This document shows positions 47,501 through 62,500 of a stretch of DNA of 64,000 nt, one piece after another (positions within the stretch are counted from its first letter, which is position 1; the number at the start of each line of letters is the position of its first letter). The stretch spans positions 14,074,001 to 14,138,000 of the forward strand of contig CM082579.2 in the NCBI GenBank assembly GCA_040954595.2, given 5' to 3'. Below the pieces are notes generated by a model, which was not told the origin of the DNA, made no database searches, and was given only the letters and a program-made list of their open reading frames with translations. This DNA comes from Balanoglossus misakiensis (taxonomy: Eukaryota > Hemichordata). Position numbers and translations under genes: made by a program.

Positions 47501-50500
47501 AAGTCGAAAATTTGTCATTTTTTGATGATTTTCACCCATGATTTTTTTCAAAAATCGACGAAATTTGAGATTTTGCAAAGTCAAAAATTTGTCATTTTTT
47601 GATGATTTTCACCCATGATTTTTTTCAAAAATCGACGAAATTTTGAGATTTTGCAAAGTCGAAAATTTGTCATTTTTTGATGATTTTCACCCATGATTTT
47701 TTTTTCAAAAACCGACAAAATTTTGAGATTTTGCAAAGTCGAAAATTTGTCATTTTTTGATTATTTTCACCCATGATTTTTTTCAAAAGTCGACGAAATT
47801 TTGAGATTTTGCAAAGACAAAAATTTGTAATTTTTTGATGATTTTCACCAATGTTTTTTTTTAAAAATCAACGAACCCATGATTTTTTTCAAAAATCGAC
47901 GAAATTTGAGATTTTGCAAATTCGAAAATTTGTAATTTTTTAATGATTTTCACCCTTTTTTTTCAAAAATTCAACGAACCCATGATTTTTTTTCAAAAAT
48001 CGACAAAATTTTGAGATTTGCAAAGCCGAAAATTTGTCATTTTTTGATGATTTTCACCCATGATTTTTTTCAAAAATCGACGAAATTTTGAGATTTTGCA
48101 AAGTCGAAAATTTGTCATTTTTTGATGATTTTCACCCATGATTTTTTTCAAAAATCGACGAAATTTGAGATTTTGCAAAGTCGAAAATTTGTCATTTTTT
48201 GATTATTTTCACCCATGATTTTTTTCAAAAATCGACGAAATTTTGAGATTTTGCAAAGTCGAAAATTTGTCATTTTTTGATGATTTTCACCCATGATTTT
48301 TTTTCAAAAATCTGCGAAATTTTGAGATTTTGCAAAGTCGAAAATTTGTCATTTTTTGATGATTTTCACCCATGATTTTTTTTCAAAAAATCGACGAAAT
48401 TTTGAGATTTTGCAAAGTCGAAAATTTGTCATTTTTTGATTATTTTCACCCATGATTTTTTTTTTCAAAAATCGACAAAATTTTGAGATTTTGCAAAGTC
48501 GAAAATGTGTCATTTTTTGATGATTTTCACCCATGATTTTTTTCAAAAATCGACGAAATTTGAGATTTTGCAAAGTCGAAAATTTTTCATTTTTTGATGA
48601 TTTTCACCCATGATTTTTCTCAAAAATTGACGAAATTTTGAGATTTTGCAAAGTCGAAAATTTGTCATTTTTTGATGATTTTCACCCATGTTTTTTTCAA
48701 AATTGAACGAACCCATGATTTTTTTCAAAAATCGACAAAATTTTGAGATTTTGCAAAGACGAAAATTTGTCATTTTTTGATGATTTTCACCCATGATTTT
48801 TTTCAAAAGTCGACGAAATTTTGAGATTTTGCAAAGACAAAAATTTTTCATTTTTTGATGATTTTCACCCGTGATTTTTTTCAAAAATCGACAAACTTTT
48901 GGGATTTTGCAAAGTCGAAAATTTGACATTTTTTGATGATTTTCACCCATGTTTTTTTTCAAAAATCAACGAACCTATGATTTTTTTTCAAAAATCGACA
49001 AAATTTTGAGATTTTGCAAAGCCGAAAATTTGTCATTTTTTGATGATTTTCACCCATGATTTTTTTCAAAAATCGACGAAATTTTGAGATTTTGCAAAGT
49101 CGAAAATTTGTCATTTTTTGATGATTTTCACCCATGATTTTTTTCAAAAATCGACGAAATTTTGAGATTTTGCAAAGTCGAAAATTTGTCATTTTTTGAT
49201 GATTTTCACCATGATTTTTTTTTTTAAAAATCGACGAAATTTTGAGATTTTGCAAAGTCGAAAATTTGTCATTTTTTGATGATTTTCACCCATGATTTTT
49301 TTCAAAAATCGACGAAATTTGAGATTTTGCAAAGTCAAAAATTTGTCATTTTTTGATGATTTTCACCCATGATTTTTTTCAAAAATCGACGAAATTTTGA
49401 GATTTTGCAAAGTCGAAAATTTGTCATTTTTTGATTATTTTCACCCATGATTTTTTTCAAAAGTCGACGAAATTTTGAGATTTTGCAAAGACAAAAATTT
49501 GTAATTTTTTGATGATTTTCACCAATGTTTTTTTTTAAAAATCAACGAACCCATGATTTTTTTCAAAAATCGACGAAATTTGAGATTTTGCAAATTCGAA
49601 AATTTGTAATTTTTTAATGATTTTCACCCTTTTTTTTCAAAAATCAACGAACCCATGATTTTTTTTCAAAAATCGACAAAATTTTGAGATTTTGCAAAGC
49701 CGAAAATTTGTCATTTTTTGATGATTTTCACCCATGATTTTTTTCAAAAATCGACGAAATTTTGAGATTTTGCAAAGTCGAAAATTTGTCATTTTTTGAT
49801 GATTTTCACCCATGATTTTTTTCAAAAATCGACGAAATTTGAGATTTTGCAAAGTCGAAAATTTGTCATTTTTTGATGATTTTCACCCATGATTTTTTTC
49901 AAAAATCGACGAAATTTTGAGATTTTGCAAAGTCGAAAATTTGTCATTTTTTGATGATTTTCACCCATGATTTTTTTTCAAAAATCTGCGAAATTTTGAG
50001 ATTTTGCAAAGTCGAAAATTTGTCATTTTTTGATGATTTTCACCCATGATTTTTTTTCAAAAAATCGACGAAATTTTGAGATTTTGCAAAGTCGAAAATT
50101 TGTCATTTTTTGATTATTTTCACCCATGATTTTTTTTTTCAAAAATCGACAAAATTTTGAGATTTTGCAAAGTCGAAAATGTGTCATTTTTTGATGATTT
50201 TCACCCATGATTTTTTTCAAAAATCGACGAAATTTGAGATTTTGCAAAGTCGAAAATTTTTCGTTTTTTGATGATTTTCACCCATGATTTTTCTCAAAAA
50301 TTGACGAAATTTTGAGATTTTGCAAAGTCGAAAATGTGTCATTTTTTGATGATTTTCACCCATGTTTTTTTCAAAATTGAACGAACCCATGATTTTTTTC
50401 AAAAATCGACAAAATTTTGAGATTTTGCAAAGACGAAAATTTGTCATTTTTTGATGATTTTCACCCATGATTTTTTTCAAAAGTCGACGAAATTTTGAGA

Positions 50501-53500
50501 TTTTGCAAAGACAAAAATTTTTCATTTTTTGATGATTTTCACCCGTGATTTTTTTCAAAAATCGACAAACTTTTGGGATTTTGCAAAGTCGAAAATTTGA
50601 CATTTTTTGATGATTTTCACCCATGTTTTTTTTCAAAAATCAACGAACCTATGATTTTTTTTCAAAAATCGACGAAATTTGAGATTTTGCAAATTCGAAA
50701 ATTTGTAATTTTTTAATGATTTTCACCCTTTTTTTTCAAAAATCAACGAACCCATGATTTTTTTTCAAAAATCGACAAAATTTTGAGATTTTGCAAAGCC
50801 GAAAATTTGTCATTTTTTGATGATTTTCACCCATGATTTTTTTCAAAAATCGACGAAATTTTGAGATTTTGCAAAGTCGAAAATTTGTCATTTTTTGATG
50901 ATTTTCACCCATGATTTTTTTCAAAAATCGACGAAATTTGAGATTTTGCAAAGTCGAAAATTTGTCATTTTTTGATGATTTTCACCCATGATTTTTTTCA
51001 AAAATCGACGAAATTTTGAGATTTTGCAAAGTCGAAAATTTGTCATTTTTTGATGATTTTCACCCATGATTTTTTTTCAAAAATCTGCGAAATTTTGAGA
51101 TTTTGCAAAGTCGAAAATTTGTAATTTTTTGATGATTTTCACCCATGATTTTTTTTCAAAAAATCGACGAAATTTTGAGATTTTGCAAAGTCGAAAATTT
51201 GTCATTTTTTGATTATTTTCACCCATGATTTTTTTTTTCAAAAATCGACAAAATTTTGAGATTTTGCAAAGTCGAAAATGTGTCATTTTTTGATGATTTT
51301 CACCCATGATTTTTTTCAAAAATCGACGAAATTTGAGATTTTGCAAAGTCGAAAATTTTTCATTTTTTGATGATTTTCACCCATGATTTTTCTCAAAAAT
51401 TGACGAAATTTTGAGATTTTGCAAAGTCGAAAATTTGTCATTTTTTGATGATTTTCACCCATGTTTTTTTCAAAATTGAACGAACCCATGATTTTTTTCA
51501 AAAATCGACAAAATTTTGAGATTTTGCAAAGACGAAAATTTGTCATTTTTTGATGATTTTCACCCATGATTTTTTTCAAAAGTCGACGAAATTTTGAGAT
51601 TTTGCAAAGACAAAAATTTTTCATTTTTTGATGATTTTCACCCGTGATTTTTTTCAAAAATCGACAAACTTTTGGGATTTTGCAAAGTCGAAAATTTGAC
51701 ATTTTTTGATGATTTTCACCCATGTTTTTTTTCAAAAATCAACGAACCTATGATTTTTTTTCAAAAATCGACAAAATTTTGAGATTTTGCAAAGCCGAAA
51801 ATTTGTCATTTTTTGATGATTTTCACCCATGATTTTTTTCAAAAATCGACGAAATTTTGAGATTTTGCAAAGTCGAAAATTTGTCATTTTTTGATGATTT
51901 TCACCCATGATTTTTTTCAAAAATCGACGAAATTTTGAGATTTTGCAAAGTCGAAAATTTGTCATTTTTTGATGATTTTCACCCATGATTTTTTTCAAAA
52001 ATCGACGAAATTTGAGATTTTGCAAAGTCAAAAATTTGTCATTTTTTGATGATTTTCACCCATGATTTTTTTCAAAAATCGACGAAATTTTGAGATTTTG
52101 CAAAGTCGAAAATTTGTCATTTTTTGATGATTTTCACCCATGATTTTTTTTTCAAAAACCGACAAAATTTTGAGATTTTGCAAAGTCGAAAATTTGTCAT
52201 TTTTTGATTATTTTCACCCATGATTTTTCTCAAAAATTGACGAAATTTTGAGATTTTGCAAAGTCGAAAATTTGTCATTTTTTGATGATTTTCACCCATG
52301 TTTTTTTCAAAATTGAACGAACCCATGATTTTTTTCAAAAATCGACAAAATTTTGAGATTTTGCAAAGACGAAAATTTGTCATTTTTTGATGATTTTCAC
52401 CCATGATTTTTTTCAAAAGTCGACGAAATTTTGAGATTTTGCAAAGACAAAAATTTTTCATTTTTTGATGATTTTCACCCGTGATTTTTTTCAAAAATCG
52501 ACAAACTTTTGGGATTTTGCAAAGTCGAAAATTTGACATTTTTTGATGATTTTCACCCATGTTTTTTTTCAAAAATCAACGAACCTATGATTTTTTTTCA
52601 AAAATCGACGAAATTTGAGATTTTGCAAATTCGAAAATTTGTAATTTTTTAATGATTTTCACCCTTTTTTTTCAAAAATCAACGAACCCATGATTTTTTT
52701 TCAAAAATCGACAAAATTTTGAGATTTTGCAAAGCCGAAAATTTGTCATTTTTTGATGATTTTCACCCATGATTTTTTTCAAAAATCGACGAAATTTTGA
52801 GATTTTGCAAAGTCGAAAATTTGTCATTTTTTGATGATTTTCACCCATGATTTTTTTCAAAAATCGACGAAATTTGAGATTTTGCAAAGTCGAAAATTTG
52901 TCATTTTTTGATGATTTTCACCCATGATTTTTTTCAAAAATCGACGAAATTTTGAGATTTTGCAAAGTCGAAAATTTGTCATTTTTTGATGATTTTCACC
53001 CATGATTTTTTTTCAAAAATCTGCGAAATTTTGAGATTTTGCAAAGTCGAAAATTTGTAATTTTTTGATGATTTTCACCCATGATTTTTTTTCAAAAAAT
53101 CGACGAAATTTTGAGATTTTGCAAAGTCGAAAATTTGTCATTTTTTGATTATTTTCACCCATGATTTTTTTTTTCAAAAATCGACAAAATTTTGAGATTT
53201 TGCAAAGTCGAAAATGTGTCATTTTTTGATGATTTTCACCCATGATTTTTTTCAAAAATCGACGAAATTTGAGATTTTGCAAAGTCGAAAATTTTTCATT
53301 TTTTGATGATTTTCACCCATGATTTTTCTCAAAAATTGACGAAATTTTGAGATTTTGCAAAGTCGAAAATTTGTCATTTTTTGATGATTTTCACCCATGT
53401 TTTTTTCAAAATTGAACGAACCCATGATTTTTTTCAAAAATCGACAAAATTTTGAGATTTTGCAAAGACGAAAATTTGTCATTTTTTGATGATTTTCACC

Positions 53501-56500
53501 CATGATTTTTTTCAAAAGTCGACGAAATTTTGAGATTTTGCAAAGACAAAAATTTTTCATTTTTTGATGATTTTCACCCGTGATTTTTTTCAAAAATCGA
53601 CAAACTTTTGGGATTTTGCAAAGTCGAAAATTTGACATTTTTTGATGATTTTCACCCATGTTTTTTTTCAAAAATCAACGAACCTATGATTTTTTTTCAA
53701 AAATCGACAAAATTTTGAGATTTTGCAAAGCCGAAAATTTGTCATTTTTTGATGATTTTCACCCATGATTTTTTTCAAAAATCGACGAAATTTTGAGATT
53801 TTGCAAAGTCGAAAATTTGTCATTTTTTGATGATTTTCACCCATGATTTTTTTCAAAAATCGACGAAATTTTGAGATTTTGCAAAGTCGAAAATTTGTCA
53901 TTTTTTGATGATTTTCACCCATGATTTTTTTTTCAAAAACCGACAAAATTTTGAGATTTTGCAAAGTCGAAAATTTGTCATTTTTTGATTATTTTCACCC
54001 ATGATTTTTTTCAAAAGTCGACGAAATTTTGAGATTTTGCAAAGACAAAAATTTGTAATTTTTTGATGATTTTCACCAATGTTTTTTTTTAAAAATCAAC
54101 GAACCCATGATTTTTTTCAAAAATCGACGAAATTTGAGATTTTGCAAATTCGAAAATTTGTAATTTTTTAATGATTTTCACCCTTTTTTTTCAAAAATCA
54201 ACGAACCCATGATTTTTTTTCAAAAATCGACAAAATTTTGAGATTTTGCAAAGCCGAAAATTTGTCATTTTTTGATGATTTTCACCCATGATTTTTTTCA
54301 AAAATCGACGAAATTTTGAGATTTTGCAAAGTCGAAAATTTGTCATTTTTTGATGATTTTCACCCATGATTTTTTTCAAAAATCGACGAAATTTGAGATT
54401 TTGCAAAGTCGAAAATTTGTCATTTTTTGATGATTTTCACCCATGATTTTTTTCAAAAATCGACGAAATTTTGAGATTTTGCAAAGTCGAAAATTTGTCA
54501 TTTTTTGATGATTTTCACCCATGATTTTTTTTCAAAAATCTGCGAAATTTTGAGATTTTGCAAAGTCGAAAATTTGTCATTTTTTGATGATTTTCACCCA
54601 TGATTTTTTTTCAAAAAATCGACGAAATTTTGAGATTTTGCAAAGTCGAAAATTTGTCATTTTTTGATGATTTTCACCCATGATTTTTTTTTCAAAAATC
54701 GACAAAATTTTGAGATTTTGCAAAGTCGAAAATGTGTCATTTTTTGATGATTTTCACCCATGATTTTTTTCAAAAATCGACGAAATTTGAGATTTTGCAA
54801 AGTCGAAAATTTTTCATTTTTTGATGATTTTCACCCATGATTTTTCTCAAAAATTGACGAAATTTTGAGATTTTGCAAAGTCGAAAATTTGTCATTTTTT
54901 GATGATTTTCACCCATGTTTTTTTCAAAATTGAACGAACCCATGATTTTTTTCAAAAATCGACAAAATTTTGAGATTTTGCAAAGACGAAAATTTGTCAT
55001 TTTTTGATGATTTTCACCCATGATTTTTTTCAAAAATCGACGAAATTTTGAGATTTTGCAAAGTCGAAAATTTGTCATTTTTTGATGATTTTCACCCATG
55101 ATTTTTTTCAAAAATCGACGAAATTTTGAGATTTTGCAAAGTCGAAAATTTGTCATTTTTTGATGATTTTCACCCATGATTTTTTTCAAAAATCGACGAA
55201 ATTTGAGATTTTGCAAAGTCAAAAATTTGTCATTTTTTGATGATTTTCACCCATGATTTTTTTCAAAAATCGACGAAATTTTGAGATTTTGCAAAGTCGA
55301 AAATTTGTCATTTTTTGATGATTTTCACCCATGATTTTTTTTTCAAAAACCGACAAAATTTTGAGATTTTGCAAAGTCGAAAATTTGTCATTTTTTGATG
55401 ATTTTCACCCATGATGTTTTTCAAAAGTCGACGAAATTTTGAGATTTTGCAAAGACAAAAATTTGTAATTTTTTGATGATTTTCACCCATGATTTTTTTC
55501 AAAAGTCGACGAAATTTTGAGATTTTGCAAAGACAAATTTTTTTCATTTTTTGATGATTTTCACCCGTGATTTTTTTCAAAAATAGACAAAATTTTGAGA
55601 TTTTGCAAAGACGAAAATTTGTCAATTTTTGATGATTTTCACCCATGATTTTTTTCAAAAGTCGACGAAATTTTGAGATTTTGCAAAGACAAAATTTTTT
55701 CATTTTTTGATGATTTTCACCCGTGATTTTTTTCAAAAATAGACAAAATTTTGAGATTTTGCAAAGTCGAAAATTTGTCATTTTTTGATGATTTTCACCA
55801 TGATTTTTTTTTTAAAAATCGACGAAATTTTGAGATTTTGCAAAGTCGAAAATTTGTCATTTTTTGATGATTTTCACCCATGATTTTTTTTCAAAAAATC
55901 GACGAAATTTTGAGATTTTGCAAAGTCGAAAATTTGTCATTTTTTGATTATTTTCACCCATGATTTTTTTTTTCAAAAATCGACAAAATTTTGAGATTTT
56001 GCAAAGTCGAAAATGTGTCATTTTTTGATGATTTTCACCCATGATTTTTTTCAAAAATCGACGAAATTTGAGATTTTGCAAAGTCGAAAATTTTTCATTT
56101 TTTGATGATTTTCACCCATGATTTTTCTCAAAAATTGACGAAATTTTGAGATTTTGCAAAGTCGAAAATTTGTCATTTTTTGATGATTTTCACCCATGTT
56201 TTTTTCAAAATTGAACGAACCCATGATTTTTTTCAAAAATCGACAAAATTTTGAGATTTTGCAAAGACGAAAATTTGTCATTTTTTGATGATTTTCACCC
56301 ATGATTTTTTTCAAAAGTCGACGAAATTTTGAGATTTTGCAAAGACAAAAATTTTTCATTTTTTGATGATTTTCACCCGTGATTTTTTTCAAAAATCGAC
56401 AAACTTTTGGGATTTTGCAAAGTCGAAAATTTGACATTTTTTGATGATTTTCACCCATGTTTTTTTCAAAAATCAACGAACCTATGATTTTTTTTCAAAA

Positions 56501-59500
56501 ATCGACAAAATTTTGAGATTTTGCAAAGCCGAAAATTTGTCATTTTTTGATGATTTTCACCCATGATTTTTTTCAAAAATCGACGAAATTTTGAGATTTT
56601 GCAAAGTCGAAAATTTGTCATTTTTTGATGATTTTCACCCATGATTTTTTTCAAAAATCGACGAAATTTTGAGATTTTGCAAAGTCGAAAATTTGTCATT
56701 TTTTGATGATTTTCACCCATGATTTTTTTCAAAAATCGACGAAATTTGAGATTTTGCAAAGTCAAAAATTTGTCATTTTTTGATGATTTTCACCCATGAT
56801 TTTTTTCAAAAATCGACGAAATTTTGAGATTTTGCAAAGTCGAAAATTTGTCATTTTTTGATGATTTTCACCCATGATTTTTTTTTCAAAAACCGACAAA
56901 ATTTTGAGATTTTGCAAAGTCGAAAATTTGTCATTTTTTGATTATTTTCACCCATGATGTTTTTCAAAAGTCGACGAAATTTTGAGATTTTGCAAAGACA
57001 AAAATTTGTAATTTTTTGATGATTTTCACCCATGATTTTTTTCAAAAGTCGACGAAATTTTGAGATTTTGCAAAGACAAATTTTTTTCATTTTTTGATGA
57101 TTTTCACCCGTGATTTTTTTCAAAAATAGACAAAATTTTGAGATTTTGCAAAGACGAAAATTTGTCAATTTTTGATGATTTTCACCCATGATTTTTTTCA
57201 AAAGTCGACGAAATTTTGAGATTTTGCAAAGACAAAATTTTTTCATTTTTTGATGATTTTCACCCGTGATTTTTTTCAAAAATAGACAAAATTTTGAGAT
57301 TTTGCAAAGTCGAAAATTTGTCATTTTTTGATGATTTTCACCATGATTTTTTTTTTAAAAATCGACGAAATTTTGAGATTTTGCAAAGACGAAAATTTGT
57401 CATTTTTTGATGATTTTCACCCATGATTTTTTTTCAAAAATGTACGAAATTTTGAGATTTTGCAAAGTCGAAAATTTGTCGTTTTTTGATGATTTTCACC
57501 CATGATTTTTTTTTCAAAAATGTACAAAAATTTTGAGATTTTGCAAAGTCGAAAATTTGTCATTTTTTGATGATTTTCACCCATGATTTTTTTCAAAAAT
57601 CGACAAAATTTTTAGATTTTGCAAAGTCGAAAATTTGTCATTTTTTGATTATTTTCACCCATGATTTTTTTCAAAAATCGACAAAATTTTTAGATTTTGC
57701 AAAGTCGAAAATTTGTCATTTTTTGATGATTTTCACCATGATTTTTTTTTAAAAATCGACGAAATTTTGAGATTTTGCAAAGACGAAAATTTGTCATTTT
57801 TTGATGATTTTCACCCATGTTTTTTTCAAAAATCAACGAACCCATGATTTTTTTTCAAAAAAGGACAAAATTTTGAGATTTTGCAAAGTCGAAAATTTGT
57901 CATTTATTAATGATTTTCACCCATGATTTTTTTTCAAAAATCGACAAAATTTTGAGATTTTGCAAAGTCGAAAATTTGTAATTTTTTGATGATTTTCACC
58001 CATGTTTTTTTTCAAAATTGAACGAACCCATGATTTTTTTCAAAAATCGACAAAATTTTGAGATTTTGCAAAGACGAAAATTTGTCATTTTTTGATGATT
58101 TTCACCCATGATTTTTTTCAAAAGTCGACGAAATTTTGAGATTTTGCAAAGACAAATTTTTTTCATTTTTTGATGATTTTCATCCGTGATTTTTTTCAAA
58201 AATAGACAAAATTTTGAGATTTTGCAAAGTCGAAAATTTGTCATTTTTTGATGATTTTCACCCATGTTTTTTTCAAAAATCAACGAACCCATGATTTTTT
58301 TTCAAAAAAGGACAAAATTTTGAGATTTTGCAAAGTCGAAAATTTGTCATTTATTAATGATTTTCACCCATGATTTTTTTTCAAAAATCGACAAAATTTT
58401 GAGATTTTGCAAAGTCGAAAATTTGTAATTTTTTGATGATTTTCACCCATGTTTTTTTTCAAAATTGAACGAACCCATGATTTTTTTCAAAAATCGACAA
58501 AATTTTGAGATTTTGCAAAGACGAAAATTTGTCATTTTTTGATGATTTTCACCCATGATTTTTTTCAAAAGTCGACGAAATTTTGAGATTTTGCAAAGAC
58601 AAATTTTTTTCATTTTTTGATGATTTTCATCCGTGATTTTTTCAAAAATAGACAAAATTTTGAGATTTTGCAAAGTCGAAAATTTGTAATTTTTTGATGA
58701 TTTTCACCCATGTTTTTTTTCAAAATTGAACGAACCCATGATTTTTTTCAAAAATCGACGAAATTTTGAGATTTTGCAAAGTCGAAAATTTGTCATTTTT
58801 TGATGATTTTCACCATGATTTTTTTTTAAAAATCGACAAAATTTTGAGATTTTGCAAAGACGAAAATTTGTCATTTTTTGATGATTTTCACCAATGTTTT
58901 TTTTCAAAAATCAACGAACCCATGATTTTTTTTCAAAAAAGGACAAAATTTTGAGATTTTGCAAAGTCGAAAATTTGTCATTTATTAATGATTTTCACCC
59001 ATGATTTTTATTCAAAAATCGACAAAATTTTGAGATTTTTGCAAGTCGAAAATTTGTAATTTTTTGATGATTTTCACCCATGTTTTTTTTCAAAATTGAA
59101 CGAACCCATGATTTTTTTCAAAAATCGACGAAATTTTGAGATTTTGCAAAGTCGAAAATTTGTCATTTTTTGATGATTTTCACCCATGTTCTTTTTCAAA
59201 ATTGAACGAACCCATGATTTTTTTTCAAAAATCGACGAAATTTTGAGATTTTGCAAAGTCGAAAATTTGTCATTTTTGATGATTTTCACCCATGATTTTT
59301 TTCAAAAAATCGACGAAATTTTGAGATTTTGCAAAATCGAAAATTTGTCATTTTTTGATGATTTTCACCCATGATTTTTTTTTTCAAAAAATCGACAAAA
59401 TTTTGAGATTTTGCAAAGTCGAAAATGTGTCATTTTTTGATGATTTTCACCCATGATTTTTTCAAAAATCGACGAAATTTGAGATTTTGCAAAGTCGAAA

Positions 59501-62500
59501 ATTTTTCATTTTTTGATGATTTTCACCCATGATTTTTCTCAAAAATTGACGAAATTTTGAGATTTTGCAAAGTCGAAATTTGTCATTTTTTGATGATTTT
59601 CACCCATGTATTTTTTCAAAATTGAACGAACCCATGATTTTTTTCAAAAATCGACAAAATTTTGAGATTTTGCAAAGACGAAAATTTGTCATTTTTTGAT
59701 GATTTTCACCCATGATTTTTTTCAAAAGTCGACGAAATTTTGAGATTTTGCAAAGACAAAAATTTTTCATTTTTTGATGATTTTCACCCGTGATTTTTTT
59801 CAAAAATCGACAAACTTTTGGGATTTTGCAAAGTCGAAAATTTGACATTTTTTGATGATTTTCACCCATGTTTTTTTTCAAAAATCAACGAACCTATGAT
59901 TTTTTTTCAAAAATCGACAAAATTTTGAGATTTTGCAAAGCCGAAAATTTGTCATTTTTTGATGATTTTCACTCATGATTTTTTTCAAAAATCGACGAAA
60001 TTTTGAGCTTTTGCAAAGTCGAAAATTTGTCATTTTTTGATGATTTTCACCCATGATTTTTTTCAAAAATCGACGAAATTTTGAGATTTTGCAAAGTCGA
60101 AAATTTGTCATTTTTGATGATTTTCACCCATGATTTTTTTCAAAAATCGACAAAATTTTTAGATTTTGCAAAGTCGAAAATTTGTCATTTTTTGATGATT
60201 TTCACCATGATTTTTTTTTTAAAAATCGACGAAATTTTGAGATTTTGCAAAGTCGAAAATTTGTCATTTTTTGATGATTTTCACCCATGATTTTTTTCAA
60301 AAATCGACGAAATTTGAGATTTTGCAAAGTCAAAAATTTGTCATTTTTTGATGATTTTCACCCATGATTTTTTTCAAAAATCGACGAATTTTGAGATTTT
60401 GCAAAGTCGAAAATTTGTCATTTTTTGATTATTTTCACCCATGATTTTTTCAAAAGTCGACGAAATTTTGAGATTTTGCAAAGACAAAAATTTGTAATTT
60501 TTGATGATTTTCACCAATGTTTTTTTTTAAAAATCAACGAACCCATGATTTTTTTCAAAATCGACGAAATTTGAGATTTTGCAAATTCGAAAATTTGTAA
60601 TTTTTTAATGATTTTCACCCTTTTTTTTCAAAAATCAACGAACCCATGATTTTTTTTCAAAAATCGACAAAATTTTGAGATTTTGCAAAGCCGAAAATTT
60701 GTCATTTTTTGATGATTTTCACCCATGATTTTTTTCAAAAATCGACGAAATTTTGAGATTTTGCAAAGTCGAAAATTTGTCATTTTTTGATGATTTTCAC
60801 CCATGATTTTTTTCAAAAATCGACGAAATTTGAGATTTTGCAAAGTCGAAAATTTGTCATTTTTTGATGATTTTCACCCATGATTTTTTTCAAAAATCGA
60901 CGAAATTTTGAGATTTTGCAAAGTCGAAAATTTGTCATTTTTTGATGATTTTCACCCATGATTTTTTTTCAAAAATCTGCGAAATTTTGAGATTTTGCAA
61001 AGTCGAAAATTTGTCATTTTTTGATGATTTTCACCCATGATTTTTTTTCAAAAAATCGACGAAATTTTGAGATTTTGCAAAGTCGAAAATTTGTCATTTT
61101 TTTGATTATTTTCACCCATGATTTTTTTTTTCAAAAAATCGACAAAATTTTGAGATTTTGCAAAGTCGAAAATGTGTCATTTTTTGATGATTTTCACCCA
61201 TGATTTTTTTCAAAAATCGACGAAATTTGAGATTTTGCAAAGTCGAAAATTTTTCGTTTTTTGATGATTTTCACCCATGATTTTTCTCAAAAATTGACGA
61301 AATTTTGAGATTTTGCAAAGTCGAAAATTTGTCATTTTTTGATGATTTTCACCCATGTTTTTTCAAAATTGAACGAACCCATGATTTTTTTCAAAAATCG
61401 ACAAAATTTTGAGATTTTGCAAAGACGAAAATTTGTCATTTTTTGATGATTTTCACCCATGATTTTTTTCAAAAGTCGACGAAATTTTGAGATTTTGCAA
61501 AGACAAAAATTTTTCATTTTTTGATGATTTTCACCCGTGATTTTTTTCAAAAATCGACAAACTTTTGGGATTTTGCAAAGTCGAAAATTTGACATTTTTT
61601 GATGATTTTCACCCATGTTTTTTTTCAAAAATCAACGAACCTATGATTTTTTTTCAAAAATCGACGAAATTTGAGATTTTGCAAATTCGAAAATTTGTAA
61701 TTTTTTAATGATTTTCACCCTTTTTTTTCAAAAATCAACGAACCCATGATTTTTTTTCAAAAATCGACAAAATTTTTGAGATTTTGCAAAGCCGAAAATT
61801 TGTCATTTTTTGATGATTTTCACCCATGATTTTTTTCAAAAATCGACGAAATTTTGAGATTTTGCAAAGTCGAAAATTTGTCATTTTTTGATGATTTTCA
61901 CCCATGATTTTTTTCAAAAAATCGACGAAATTTGAGATTTTGCCCAAAGTAAAATTTGTCATTTTTGATGATTTTCACCCATGATTTTTTTCAAAAATCG
62001 ACGAAATTTTGAGATTTTGCAAAGTCGAAAATTTGTCATTTTTTGATGATTTTCACCCATGATTTTTTTTCAAAAATCTGCGAAATTTTGAGATTTTGCA
62101 AAGTCGAAAATTTGTAATTTTTTGATGATTTTCACCCATGATTTTTTTTCAAAAAATCGACGAAATTTTGAGATTTTGCAAAGTCGAAAATTTGTCATTT
62201 TTTGATTATTTTCACCCATGATTTTTTTTTCAAAAATCGACAAAATTTTGAGATTTTGCAAAGTCGAAAATGTGTCATTTTTTGATGATTTTCACCCATG
62301 ATTTTTTTCAAAAATCGACGAAATTTGAGATTTTGCAAAGTCGAAAATTTTTCATTTTTTGATGATTTTCACCCATGATTTTTCTCAAAAATTGACGAAA
62401 TTTTGAGATTTTGCAAAGTCGAAAATTTGTCATTTTTTGATGATTTTCACCCATGTTTTTTTCAAAATTGAACGAACCCATGATTTTTTTCAAAAATCGA